From: Acidobacteriaceae bacterium
GTDB lineage: Bacteria; Acidobacteriota; Terriglobia; Terriglobales; Acidobacteriaceae
DNA length: 64,000 nucleotides
NCBI GenBank assembly: GCA_003134655.1
Contig: PLBY01000149.1
Coordinates: 1 to 64,000, forward strand
Direction of reading: 5' to 3'
The notes under the pieces: model-generated
Told to the model about the DNA's origin: nothing
The model's database searches: none
Seen by the model: the letters and a program-made list of their open reading frames with translations, nothing else
Shown here: piece by piece, positions 7,035-16,115 of the stretch
Layout of the letters: each line of letters opens with the position of its first letter
Position numbering within the stretch: position 1 is the stretch's first letter
Position numbers and translations under genes: made by a program

Positions 7035-9368
7035 TCACAGCGACCTGGCTTTAGGGGGAAAGGTTACGGTCCGGCTGGCCCCAGCCCGAAGATCGATTCG
7101 CGGACAATCAACCAAGTAATTCTGCCCCAGAATCCGCTTTGCCTCCGTGGAGTCTTCACACATGACTTTCACGGAAGCATCAAAGGAAGTGGGATTGGTG
7201 AGCGTCAGGATGAGTTCTTTTCCCTTTTGCTCGCAAACCGAAACATCAATGTGGTCGATGGCACAGAAGAAACCGGTATCCGGTTGCACATACAGGCCGG
7301 GAATCTCGACGTAGGTCAACATGTTTGAGACCTCAGCCCATGTAGACTGGTAGAAAATCTCACCAATCGGCTCGAGCCAGTCGCTCAACTGCACGCGCTC
7401 ATTGATCCAACCCGCTGGCATCTTCCCGACAGGACGCTCTGAACGCGAAAGATACTGTGTCAGGTTGTGGGCCAATTCCTGGATCATTTCCAGGTAGAGT
7501 TTACGGCCGGTGTACCGATACAGCTTAAAAAGCGAGTTTCCGGAAAGAGTGCAAATCCCCGGAGCACCATGCTTATTCTGGGCGTTGGCAAAAACCGAAC
7601 CCGCGGAATGCATGTTTAACCTGCCAAAAAGGGTGTGCGGTGGAAACTGGAAATCATACGAAACCATCCACGTCGCACACTGATGCGCCATCTCGGTGGC
7701 ACGTCGCAGCCACTTCGGATCGCCCGAAACCTCATATAAGACGACGAACGATTCGAGCAAGCCGAAAGAAGATTCGCTGTCCGGACACTGGCAGGCTTCG
7801 CCAGGCCCACCTGTAGATAGCCCTCGGCTTACGTAATGCTCGTAGTAGGAATCAGCGGCATCAGCGGCTACGCGCAGATATTCTGGTTGCTTGAAGTACC
7901 CGCCAGCGAGCGCCAAACCAGCCGGAGCAATGCCAGCAGCGGTGGAACCACCGACGATTACATCCCCGGTATCGATGTCCACGAACTGACCGAACTGCCC
8001 GAACTTGGTCCATGTCCGCACAAACGCATCCGCGCACCGGCGAGTTCCTTCCCTCCACGCGGGCGAGGGCTTCGGGCCGTCGGATTGCGCATCCAGGAGC
8101 AGGAACTGCTTCACCATGAAATAAAGTGAATCGGCGCTCTTGCGCGTCATAACCCACTTCGTTGCGTGGGGCTTCTCAAATCCGTCACTGTACCACTTGC
8201 CTTCATGTTCGACACCACGAAGATAACCGGAGGTCCCCGTACCGGCCGAAAAAACGAAATCAAAACTCTTGAACACACGTTCGCGGGAGATGTCATCCCC
8301 CTCAATCAAGAGCGGGTAGGTAGCCATGAGTCCGCCAGTCCAGCCCGGCTGCCAGTCCTCATATCGGTCCGTCCGCATGCCCACGGCATAGTAGCCAAGG
8401 TCATCCACCCAGTTGTAGCGGTACTTCTCTTCTTGAATCTTCCATGCGGCAGAAAAAGGTAACTGATGATAAAGCTTGACACCGCCCGACAAATCCTTGC
8501 GGATCTCGACAAAGCGGTCAAACAGAGCTTGAACCGCCGCACAAGGAAACGAATAGATTCGACAATGGAGGTGGACTTCGTCCCCAGGCTGAAAATCGGC
8601 TCCCCGGTCATCCGAAGGCTGTTTTGTTGTGCACAGATGATACTTGTATTTCTCCCTGACATGGGGTGCGGTCAGGGTGATGGAAGCGCGATCGCGGCTG
8701 GAACTCTCTTCAATGCCCAGTCCGGTGTCGCCCAAGCGCGTACTCTGATCCGTGAGCAACCAGAAGCCCTGCTTGGTATCGGGAGCATAAAATCCGATTG
8801 CCGGTGTGGACATGTCCCCACTTAGGAGCTGCACTTTCGAAGGACCGGCAGCAAGGTTGAGCCGGGGCACATCGGAGATAATCGTCGGCACATTCGGGCC
8901 GATGTCCTTGGGATCGGTCAGCAGTGGGGGATAGTCCAGATGCCGCGATTCAAACCGATTGCCGTTATACAACGCGGCAGGAATCAAGACATAGTTGTCG
9001 GTTGACCAGCGATCCACGGTGAGGACAACGCCAACGCTCTGATTCTTTGGCGATCCCTGAGCTACTTTGAAATTCAGCACCAAATCAATGGCGTCCAGCC
9101 GGTCTGGCACCGGCGCCACGGTGTAATCGCAAACCCATTCGGCGCCTGCGAACTTGAGCGAGAGCGTACCAGACCCCGCCAGAGGCGATGTGGCTTGGTC
9201 GATGAGCTGGGTACCATCGTAGCGCGCCAGCCGAACATGAACCCCGTTCGCAGGAGTCTCTTGAGAGGCTGCGGCCATGGCCCCCGAAGGCTGTAGAGCC
9301 TCCGCCAGCAGTGTCATCCCGCCCAAGGACAACCCAAAGAAATCTCTTCGCGACACTTCTTGATTCAT
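7035..9368 (-). CDS. secreted six-hairpin glycosidase-like protein
   Basis: About 777 residues from the ATG at 9368, chosen because a twin-arginine motif (SRRDFFG, Arg at 7-8) then sits near the N terminus; an upstream in-frame ATG exists at 9416. After the Tat signal come about 300 residues of beta-sandwich character, then a long helical region (about 330-680: WVDDLGYYAVG, GWTGGLMATYPLL, ESSFGLLESFVVLYEVSG, AHQCATWM) typical of (alpha/alpha)6-barrel glycosidases, and a short beta-domain at the end. I cannot place it in a numbered CAZy family; a hydrolase or lyase acting on released oligosaccharides is inferred. It is the last gene of module A, 51 bp after the beta-helix gene. Confidence 0.65.
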   Translation of the reverse strand: MNQEVSRRDFFGLSLGGMTLLAEALQPSGAMAAASQETPANGVHVRLARYDGTQLIDQATSPLAGSGTLSLKFAGAEWVCDYTVAPVPDRLDAIDLVLNFKVAQGSPKNQSVGVVLTVDRWSTDNYVLIPAALYNGNRFESRHLDYPPLLTDPKDIGPNVPTIISDVPRLNLAAGPSKVQLLSGDMSTPAIGFYAPDTKQGFWLLTDQSTRLGDTGLGIEESSSRDRASITLTAPHVREKYKYHLCTTKQPSDDRGADFQPGDEVHLHCRIYSFPCAAVQALFDRFVEIRKDLSGGVKLYHQLPFSAAWKIQEEKYRYNWVDDLGYYAVGMRTDRYEDWQPGWTGGLMATYPLLIEGDDISRERVFKSFDFVFSAGTGTSGYLRGVEHEGKWYSDGFEKPHATKWVMTRKSADSLYFMVKQFLLLDAQSDGPKPSPAWREGTRRCADAFVRTWTKFGQFGQFVDIDTGDVIVGGSTAAGIAPAGLALAGGYFKQPEYLRVAADAADSYYEHYVSRGLSTGGPGEACQCPDSESSFGLLESFVVLYEVSGDPKWLRRATEMAHQCATWMVSYDFQFPPHTLFGRLNMHSAGSVFANAQNKHGAPGICTLSGNSLFKLYRYTGRKLYLEMIQELAHNLTQYLSRSERPVGKMPAGWINERVQLSDWLEPIGEIFYQSTWAEVSNMLTYVEIPGLYVQPDTGFFCAIDHIDVSVCEQKGKELILTLTNPTSFDASVKVMCEDSTEAKRILGQNYLVDCPRIDLRAGASRTVTFPPKARSL

Positions 9369-9419
9369 AGATACTCTAACGTTGCTAATAGAAGCGCGGA
9401 ACCACGACAATTTCATGCT

Positions 9420-10574
9420 TCACTTACAAGCTGGCCAGCCGGTCTGCGTCGAATACGAAGATCTAGCCACGCAGTTCCTGGGCGGGGAAATTAGGGGCGA
9501 CGGCATCTTTGTTTCAGGAGGGGTGAGCAGCTTTTGGGCGGCTGCGTCCCAAGTATTGCCGTGTCGCGTAAGCGGGTGGCATCCGCCGCCATACCAAAAT
9601 GAGTTATAAGTGCCGTCCTTGAGTATCTCGGTGGCGATGTTGTGGGTAACGGCCACTGGGCCGCATGCCTCTGAGTATTGGTTCCACACGTACATGGCCG
9701 TGTTTCCGCCTCCGCTTATTGGAACTGTTTCGAAAAGCTCATTGTGGTCCACCAACTGATTGGTGCCACTTGCAATGCCAATACCGCATTCGCCGGTGTC
9801 GAGCAGCTGGTTACCAAGGAACAGAACGCTGTTTGCGCCCTCGTCAGCGATCAGCCCGCATCCCGACAGGCTATGCCCGCCCGTGATGTAGTTGTTGCTG
9901 GCAAGAAAACCTGTGCCCATCCCGAAGTTGATGGAGTCCTCCTGGTCGTCCGCATACAGATACTTCGTTTTGTCCCGGCTGCTCAGCGTGTAGTTGTTCA
10001 GTACAACCACGTTGGTCGCATCCCACGCCTGAACGTTTTGGCCTCTGTAAGACGGATTCCCGCCGCGAGGATTGAGAAGGAAATTTCCGACGACCGTCAC
10101 ACCAGCCACGGTTCCAGTTGCTCCATTGGCTTCGATATTGGATTCGCCATAGGCGATCACATTGCCTCGGATTGTGACCTGAGACGTACCGTCCACGAAC
10201 ACGCCGTCATTGTTATCACAACAGTCGTTGGGATTGGGATCATGGGTCTCGGTATGGATGTAGTTGTCGAAGATATAGATACCGCTGGTCACGGGGGCAC
10301 TGCTGTTGTAAATGTGAATGCCGTTTCCGCCACACGGCCCGATCTGGGAATCCTCGATGGTGATGTTGGTAGAGTCTATGATCACAACGCAGTCTATCGG
10401 TACGCCGTTTTCCTTACCAGAAGTGGTGATGTTCAAACCCGAATGGACCTGGTTACTCTCATTTTTGATGACAAGCTGTCTGCTGGCTTGAGCAAGCGCC
10501 GCCGCCCCAAGGACAAGAATACAGGTAAAGGGGAACATCGCCAGAATACGCGCTGAAAAACGTTGCTTGGACAT
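9420..10574 (-). CDS. secreted right-handed beta-helix protein (module A)
   Basis: A 384-residue protein with a signal peptide (about 1-30) and about ten parallel-beta-helix turns (TNITIEDSQIGPCGGNGIHI, VTIRGNVIAYGES, VTVVGNFLLNPRGGN, VVVLNNYTL, FLASNNYITGGHS). The C terminus has a proline-rich linker (TKMPSPLISPP) and a short Cys-containing tail (YSTQTGWPACK). Two paralogues at 28.8-29.9 and 30.0-31.2 kb share the rungs and the tail. Beta-helix folds of this type are found in polysaccharide lyases, epimerases and GH28-like hydrolases, but no catalytic set is recognisable here. It lies 30 bp after the TonB-dependent transporter gene, so the two are probably co-transcribed; a glycan-binding or processing role on the surface is inferred. 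Confidence 0.75.
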   Translation of the reverse strand: MSKQRFSARILAMFPFTCILVLGAAALAQASRQLVIKNESNQVHSGLNITTSGKENGVPIDCVVIIDSTNITIEDSQIGPCGGNGIHIYNSSAPVTSGIYIFDNYIHTETHDPNPNDCCDNNDGVFVDGTSQVTIRGNVIAYGESNIEANGATGTVAGVTVVGNFLLNPRGGNPSYRGQNVQAWDATNVVVLNNYTLSSRDKTKYLYADDQEDSINFGMGTGFLASNNYITGGHSLSGCGLIADEGANSVLFLGNQLLDTGECGIGIASGTNQLVDHNELFETVPISGGGNTAMYVWNQYSEACGPVAVTHNIATEILKDGTYNSFWYGGGCHPLTRHGNTWDAAAQKLLTPPETKMPSPLISPPRNCVARSSYSTQTGWPACK

Positions 10575-10604
10575 CGCTGATGCCTCGCGTAAACAAGGTC
10601 GAGG

Positions 10605-13600
10605 TTAGAAGCTGAGCTTTGCTCCGAGCTGAAGGTTCCGGCTGCCGGGGTTTGAGAAGGACCCGGCGGTGGACGTGATGGTTCCGGTTGTGCCGTCGCC
10701 GATATTTGGATCGGGCATTCCGAAGTTGGGGTGATTGAAGGCATTGTAAGCATCCACTCTCATCTCCAGATCGCCACGTTCGCCAATCTTCTTGATCCCG
10801 AAATGTTTCGCCAGTGAAAGATTCACGGCTCTATAGTCTGGGCCCCGGAGAATGTGCCGTGTGGAGTCGCCGAATGTATTCAGGCCCGGCGAGATGAAGG
10901 CCGTCGGATCGAACCAAAGGGTGGGGGTTGGGTGCGCGAGAGTTCCGTTACCCACGCGATTCGGGTACTGAACGCCGGCGAGAGCGAAAGTGAGGTTGTC
11001 GGCCATGACTGGAGTGAAAGGAAGACCTGAATGAACCTGGAAGGTGCTGGAGAGTTGCCATCCCCCCAGGAACCCGTTCACGAGACCGCCGCGGTTGAGC
11101 ATCTTCCTCCCCTGACCAAAGGGCAACTCATACACGACATTGCCGTTCAGCAGACGCGGGACGTCGAAAGCCGCGAGACCGTAGTTGGCGCCCGGATCGT
11201 ACGCATTCTGGTAGGATTCGTCTTGGACATTCCCCGACCAGCCCTGCGTCGTGATTTCGTCTTGTGCTTTCGAAAACGTGTAATTGACACGGAACGACAA
11301 GCCGTGCGAGACAAGGGTTCTAGCGCTCAGTTGGAGAGAGTGATAGTTGGAGATTCCATCATACAAATTGGCCCCGATCCCGTTGAATTGCGGATAGGGC
11401 CGGGTGCCCGTTCCCAACAACGCCTCTGGCACCTGGTCGATGTCCCTCGGGAAGAGCAGGTGGACTCCTCGACTGCCGACGTAAGCAACATCAAGGCCTA
11501 TATGCCCCAGAATCTGATGCTGGATGTCTAAGTGCCACTGCTGAATGTAGGCTGGAGGAGTGTCATATGGGAGGTAAGTGATCCCCTGCCCGTTCAACCC
11601 GCCCGGCGTCCGCGCGGCAGCGCTTGGGTAGTAAACCGATCCCGAAGGCGGCCCTTGGGCTAAAGGAAAAACGGGAGTTACGAAATCAGGTGAGGTAAGT
11701 GATCCCCCGATGCCCCAGCCCGGAGCCCAGCCGCTGGTATAGTTGTTCGCGCCCGTCATCATCTGGAAAATTCCGTATGCGCTGCGCACAGACCAGGTAT
11801 CCTTCGGCGACCATGCGAACCCAATCCGTGGCTGATAGAGGCTAGTAGTCTGTTGCTGCGCTCGCGGGCAGGAGTGTCCGCCAAAAGTCTGGCCGGCAAA
11901 ACACACCGCTCCAAGCGTCCCGGTGCCCGGATTTAGCAAAGTCGGATCGAAATTCGCAATGCGATTCTGAACTTCCGTCCATCCCGACTGGCGTGCGTAC
12001 CGCAATCCGAGATTCAAGGTCAGGTGCGGTTTCATCTTGTAATCGTCCTGCACGAAGGCATGCACGTTCCAATCCCTCAGCCCGGTCTCCGGCGCGATAC
12101 CTACTCCCCAGTTATCGGGCAACCCCAGTAGGAAATCTGCATAACCAGTTATAGGAGGAGGGTTAGATCCAGCTTGCTCAGCCGGGTTCATAGTGAAGAC
12201 CCCGCTGAAGTCGTAGTCGCCGGAATCCATGTTCGCCCAAGCCTGATTGTCCTGGTACCTGTTGAACTCACCACCAAACTTGAAAACGTGCTTCCCTTTG
12301 AGCCAAGTCACCGTATCGGAGTACATGAAGGCGTTTGAAACGAGCGACGCGTGAAGGCCGCCACCGATACCGGTTGTAACTGCCCCGCCAATTCCGATGT
12401 TGGGAAAGGTATCTGACAGCGGATTTGGAAGGCCGATCTTTGCCGGGAATCCTTGCCCCTGGTCAGGCGTCGACCAGATCCCAAATTGCCGGAGGAAGGA
12501 GACCCTGGCTTCATTCACAAGTCCCGGACCGGCCGACCAGGTTTCAGTGATCTGCATCTGACTTTCCTTGCCCACGGAACTTTGGCACCCGCTACCACCG
12601 CCGGTCCCCATAGGACAGGTTGGGGAGGGATTGAAGCTATTGCCCGGGTTGAACATGAACGAACCCGACAAACGATTCTTCGCGGACACGTCGTAGTCGA
12701 TCTTGCCGTTGTAGGAAATGCTGAGGTTAGTGTTGCGCGCATTGTAGTAGTAGTTGTTGCCCACTCCCGCTGGCAGTCCAGGGACGTTAGGGAGAGGAAG
12801 ATAGGCTTGGATTGCCTTCGCTACCGGATCGATTCGATTCGCCGGGATGATGTTGCCCGGGAACACAGTGCGTGTCTGGGTTGCGGGATTGTAAGTGTTG
12901 GGGTCATAAATAGTTGGCAGACTAGGGTCGGAAAAATCGGCGTCCCCCTGGGGGTTGGTTAGCCCCTTCATGGCTGCAGTCGGGAAAGTGTAGTAAGTGG
13001 GTGTATCGGCGATGCTAGGATTCCTCTGATAGCTAAAGAAGAAAAAGGCCTTATTGCGGAGAATTGGGCCACCGATCGTGCCCCCAAACATATGCCAGCG
13101 TAGCGGCGTCGTAGATTGTGCGAAGTAGTTGCGCGCCTCGAATATGTCGTTCTGCAGAAACTCGTAGAGGGAGCCATGGAACTGGTTGCCTCCACTCTTG
13201 GTGATCACATTGAAGACGGCCACGCCACTTCCATACTCGGCGCTGAAATTGCTCGTGTTCAGATCGACCTCCGCGATGTCATCGAGCGGCACCATCTGCC
13301 CAGGATTCTGGCTTATCGGCAAGGTGTTCACCCCGCCGTCAACCAGCCAGTTCTCCTGCCAGGCTGCCGCCCCATTTACACCGACACTCTGGCCGGACGC
13401 GTCTTGCTCAGAGCCGCCGGGATTCACCCCTGGCAACTGGCCAAGGATGTCGAACCAACTGCGTCCGAAGTTGGGCAGGTCGTTGACAGTTTTCTCGACA
13501 AACACGGTACTCCGGTCTGAGGTCTCGGTTTGAACCAGCGGAACGTCCGCCGTCACAACGACGCTTTCCATGGCGGAGCCAACGTTCAGCACCGCATCGA

Positions 13601-13943
13601 CCGTGATCACCTCGACGTGCAAGGCAATGCCCCGTCGAACGAATTTCTTAAACCCTCCCTTGGAAAACTCGATCGAGTATTGGCCAGTCTCCAGCAGAGG
13701 CGCGTCGTAAAAACCGGCCTCACCAGTAACCACTGTGGTGGTGATTCCAGTGTCCGTATCTGTGACGACAACTTTAGTACCGCTTACTCGGGCTCCACTG
13801 GAATCGGTAACTGTGCCCCGGATCTCGCCCGTGTTGCGGTTCTGGGCGAAAAGTAAAGAAGTAAACGGCAGTATGAATAGAAGGGCCAGAAGTATGCTGC
13901 GTCGTAGTTTGCCTGGCTGCTTGCCTCTGGGACTCCGCGACAT
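10605..13943 (-). CDS. CarbReg-type TonB-dependent transporter (module A)
   Basis: A 1112-residue outer-membrane transporter. In order: signal peptide (about 1-34), a carboxypeptidase-regulatory-like Ig domain (about 36-120: NTGEIRGTVTDSSGARV, GFYDAPLLETGQYSIEF), a plug domain (about 130-250: TVNDLPNFGRSWFDIL, LVDGGVNT, IAEVDLNTSNFSAEYG), and a 22-strand-type barrel ending in the outer-membrane signature LQLGAKLSF with terminal Phe. This is the acidobacterial Oar-like type. AAGGAG lies 8-9 nt before the ATG. Downstream neighbours (beta-helix, glycosidase-like) point to a glycan substrate. A partner SusD gene is absent. A LacI-type dyad lies about 92 bp upstream. Confidence 0.9.
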   Translation of the reverse strand: MSRSPRGKQPGKLRRSILLALLFILPFTSLLFAQNRNTGEIRGTVTDSSGARVSGTKVVVTDTDTGITTTVVTGEAGFYDAPLLETGQYSIEFSKGGFKKFVRRGIALHVEVITVDAVLNVGSAMESVVVTADVPLVQTETSDRSTVFVEKTVNDLPNFGRSWFDILGQLPGVNPGGSEQDASGQSVGVNGAAAWQENWLVDGGVNTLPISQNPGQMVPLDDIAEVDLNTSNFSAEYGSGVAVFNVITKSGGNQFHGSLYEFLQNDIFEARNYFAQSTTPLRWHMFGGTIGGPILRNKAFFFFSYQRNPSIADTPTYYTFPTAAMKGLTNPQGDADFSDPSLPTIYDPNTYNPATQTRTVFPGNIIPANRIDPVAKAIQAYLPLPNVPGLPAGVGNNYYYNARNTNLSISYNGKIDYDVSAKNRLSGSFMFNPGNSFNPSPTCPMGTGGGSGCQSSVGKESQMQITETWSAGPGLVNEARVSFLRQFGIWSTPDQGQGFPAKIGLPNPLSDTFPNIGIGGAVTTGIGGGLHASLVSNAFMYSDTVTWLKGKHVFKFGGEFNRYQDNQAWANMDSGDYDFSGVFTMNPAEQAGSNPPPITGYADFLLGLPDNWGVGIAPETGLRDWNVHAFVQDDYKMKPHLTLNLGLRYARQSGWTEVQNRIANFDPTLLNPGTGTLGAVCFAGQTFGGHSCPRAQQQTTSLYQPRIGFAWSPKDTWSVRSAYGIFQMMTGANNYTSGWAPGWGIGGSLTSPDFVTPVFPLAQGPPSGSVYYPSAAARTPGGLNGQGITYLPYDTPPAYIQQWHLDIQHQILGHIGLDVAYVGSRGVHLLFPRDIDQVPEALLGTGTRPYPQFNGIGANLYDGISNYHSLQLSARTLVSHGLSFRVNYTFSKAQDEITTQGWSGNVQDESYQNAYDPGANYGLAAFDVPRLLNGNVVYELPFGQGRKMLNRGGLVNGFLGGWQLSSTFQVHSGLPFTPVMADNLTFALAGVQYPNRVGNGTLAHPTPTLWFDPTAFISPGLNTFGDSTRHILRGPDYRAVNLSLAKHFGIKKIGERGDLEMRVDAYNAFNHPNFGMPDPNIGDGTTGTITSTAGSFSNPGSRNLQLGAKLSF

Positions 13944-14316
13944 GTACTCTCTCCTTACGCCAAAGAAGCCTCGATCCGTTCGAGCCTCGCCCTCTTAGCA
14001 ACCGATAGCGGCTTGGCCCACTACGTAATCGCTTACCTTAGCGTTAACGTAGGACAACTATCACGCCCAGAGGAGCACTGTCAAGCACAAAAGCGGACAT
14101 CCCCCAGGTGACACTACCCGGGCGGCCGGTCAAGGAGGGCAATGAAAGGCGCAACTGAAAAAAGAGAAGACAAAATAAGCATGGGAGACTCGAATCCACG
14201 ATCAGTACCGCATCGCACTTTCCTACGTAAGTTCCATGAGAAGTAGCCGCGCGGATAGTTTGACGAATCTCGATTAGTGACTTCGATCCAGTCACGAATC
14301 TCACTTGCTGTTTGCA
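13944..14316. other. intergenic promoter region of module A transporter
   Basis: This stretch separates the CRTAC1-like gene stop from the transporter start. Short open frames are present but none is convincing. It holds the putative LacI-type dyad at 14035-14050 and probably the transporter promoter, since the gap is long compared with the other gaps in the module (30-93 bp). Confidence 0.5.
14035..14050. promoter_or_regulatory. putative LacI-family operator
   Basis: ACCTTAGC-GTTAACGT: two 8-bp half sites around a central CG, matching at 6 of 8 positions, the geometry used by LacI/GalR-type regulators. It lies about 92 bp upstream of the transporter start. A related dyad with the same AGCGTTAAC core lies before the epimerase gene at 21.3 kb, and a LacI gene lies between them. 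Direct evidence is the shared core only. Confidence 0.35.
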
Positions 14317-16023
14317 TCACTTAGGCTCAACGACCCGCAGAACTTGATCCGCCGCCACGTGCTTAAGTACCTGGGTTGTCCCCGACGGCCAGCGAATTGT
14401 GATCTCGTCCGCCATCTTTTCAGGACCCAGTCCAAAGTGAACGGGGCCTGCGCTCGACGAGGCATAACCGGAGGCCGTGGTCATGTGGTTGAATTGAGCG
14501 TGTCCACCGGCCACCAGCCGAATTCGTGCCCCGATTCCATCGCGGTTGCTCTTGGTGCCTTGCAGAGCAAGCTCGAGCCAGTGATTGCCGTTGGAGCTGT
14601 CATTGATCCAGATTTCAGCGGGTGCGCCGATTGCGGTCACCACCAGATCAAGTTTGCCGTCGTGATTGAAATCGCCAAAGGCAGAGCCACGATGACGCTG
14701 CGGCAGCTGGGAGGCAAAGCCGGCCTCCGCGGTGAGCGCGGACCACCTTTGGCCCTGAACGTTCCGGAAGACCGTGTTCGGCTGATCCACCGGAACACGG
14801 TCCGCCATGTTCGGCGATGCCACATCCCCCCGGGCGACGAAGATGTCCTTCCAGCCGTCATTGTCAAAGTCAGCGATGTTCGGACTGTACCCCGACATTG
14901 GAATGCTCAGTAACGTCATCCCACTCTTCCCCGTGATTTCCGTGAACTCACCTTTGCCGTTGTTTTCGTACACAGGAAAGGTCTCGTTCTGCAATGCAAC
15001 AATCGAGATGTCCGGGTAGCCATCGTTGTTAAGATCCCGAAAATCTACGCCCATGCCGGAGATGACGTTCCCGCTCTCGGGTAGCGCCACTCCGGCCTCA
15101 GCCGCAACCTCTTCGAAGCGCCCGTTTCCCTTGTTATGGAACAAGGAATTGGGTAGCTTATCGTTAGCAACGAAGATATCGGGCAGCCCATCGCCGTCGT
15201 AATCGGCGACACCGGCGCCCATGCCCTTCCCCGGATACGCCCGGATGCCCGCCTGTGCAGAGATATCCGCAAAAGTGCCGTCTCCTTTGTTGAGGAAGAG
15301 TTGGTTGGGTAGCGGTTTGTAAAACCTCGGGTGACAGTAGTCCGGTTTGCCGTCGATCTTGCAGTGAGGCTCTTTTGTGGCATCCCAACTCACGTAATTC
15401 ACCACGACCAAGTCCAGCAACCCGTCATTGTTGACATCCACCCAAGCACCGCCGACCGACCAGAGCGGCCCGTAGTCTTTATCGGGATGGTTCAGTCCCG
15501 CTTTTTCGGTAACGTCCGTGAAGGTTCCATCGCCGTTGTTGTGGTACAGCGTGTTGCGGTACACGCCCCCGACAAATATGTCTTCGTATCCGTCGTTATC
15601 ATAGTCGGCGATTGCGACCCCTATGTCATATCCACTCCCGGCGAGCCCAGCTTTTTCCGTTACATCCGTAAACGTACCGTCGCCGTTGTTATGGAAAAGC
15701 CGGTTCCAGTATTGCGGCGAAGTCTTCTTAAGGCTAGAGATATCGGCGCCGTTCGTAAAAAAGATGTCCAGCTTGCCGTCGTTGTCATAGTCAAATACGG
15801 CAACGCCACCTGCCATGGTTTCTGGCGCGTGTTTCTCGGCGGTCTCGGTGCTGTCCACCGAGAATGGAATTGCGCGAAAAGAGAAGTGAATGGGAGCAGT
15901 GCTCTGTTCTGTCCCGAGGGGCAGTTGCCATGGAATGGCGGGCGCCACGGGGCGATCCGCGGCTAGTATCAAACCTAAGAGCACCGCGCATTGCAAAGCT
16001 GTTCGAGCTAACCTGGTAAGCAT
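14317..16023 (-). CDS. CRTAC1-like FG-GAP/ASPIC-UnbV protein (module A)
   Basis: A 568-residue secreted protein from the ATG at 16023 (the same position as in its near-identical paralogue at 37.6-39.3 kb; an upstream ATG at 16053 has no counterpart). Signal peptide about 1-28. Residues about 70-460 contain repeated VCBS/FG-GAP blades with calcium-loop motifs of the DxDxDG type (FDYDNDGKLDIFF, ADYDNDGYEDIFV, ADYDGDGLPDIFV, FNHDGKLDLVV). The C terminus (about 470-568) is an ASPIC/UnbV domain (GIGARIRLVAGG, SGYASSSAGPVHFGLG, ITIRWPSG). The family makes Ca-stabilised beta-propellers of unknown function. It follows the TPR gene by 93 bp. Confidence 0.9.
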   Translation of the reverse strand: MLTRLARTALQCAVLLGLILAADRPVAPAIPWQLPLGTEQSTAPIHFSFRAIPFSVDSTETAEKHAPETMAGGVAVFDYDNDGKLDIFFTNGADISSLKKTSPQYWNRLFHNNGDGTFTDVTEKAGLAGSGYDIGVAIADYDNDGYEDIFVGGVYRNTLYHNNGDGTFTDVTEKAGLNHPDKDYGPLWSVGGAWVDVNNDGLLDLVVVNYVSWDATKEPHCKIDGKPDYCHPRFYKPLPNQLFLNKGDGTFADISAQAGIRAYPGKGMGAGVADYDGDGLPDIFVANDKLPNSLFHNKGNGRFEEVAAEAGVALPESGNVISGMGVDFRDLNNDGYPDISIVALQNETFPVYENNGKGEFTEITGKSGMTLLSIPMSGYSPNIADFDNDGWKDIFVARGDVASPNMADRVPVDQPNTVFRNVQGQRWSALTAEAGFASQLPQRHRGSAFGDFNHDGKLDLVVTAIGAPAEIWINDSSNGNHWLELALQGTKSNRDGIGARIRLVAGGHAQFNHMTTASGYASSSAGPVHFGLGPEKMADEITIRWPSGTTQVLKHVAADQVLRVVEPK

Positions 16024-16115
16024 TGTTATTGAGGCTCCCCTAGTCAACGTCACCCACGAAGATCAAGCGGTCGCCACCTACACTGATATAACTCTTCTCG
16101 AAACCATGCTAGCTT

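Noticed and set aside
9678-10556. Long plus-strand open frame of 292 codons
   Set aside because: It is antisense to the beta-helix gene with repeat-derived composition; the minus-strand frame has signal peptide, rungs and a conserved tail shared with two paralogues.
15331-15966. Plus-strand frame of 211 codons rich in Val/Ile
   Set aside because: It mirrors the FG-GAP repeats of the CRTAC1-like gene, and the same shadow appears opposite the module B copy.
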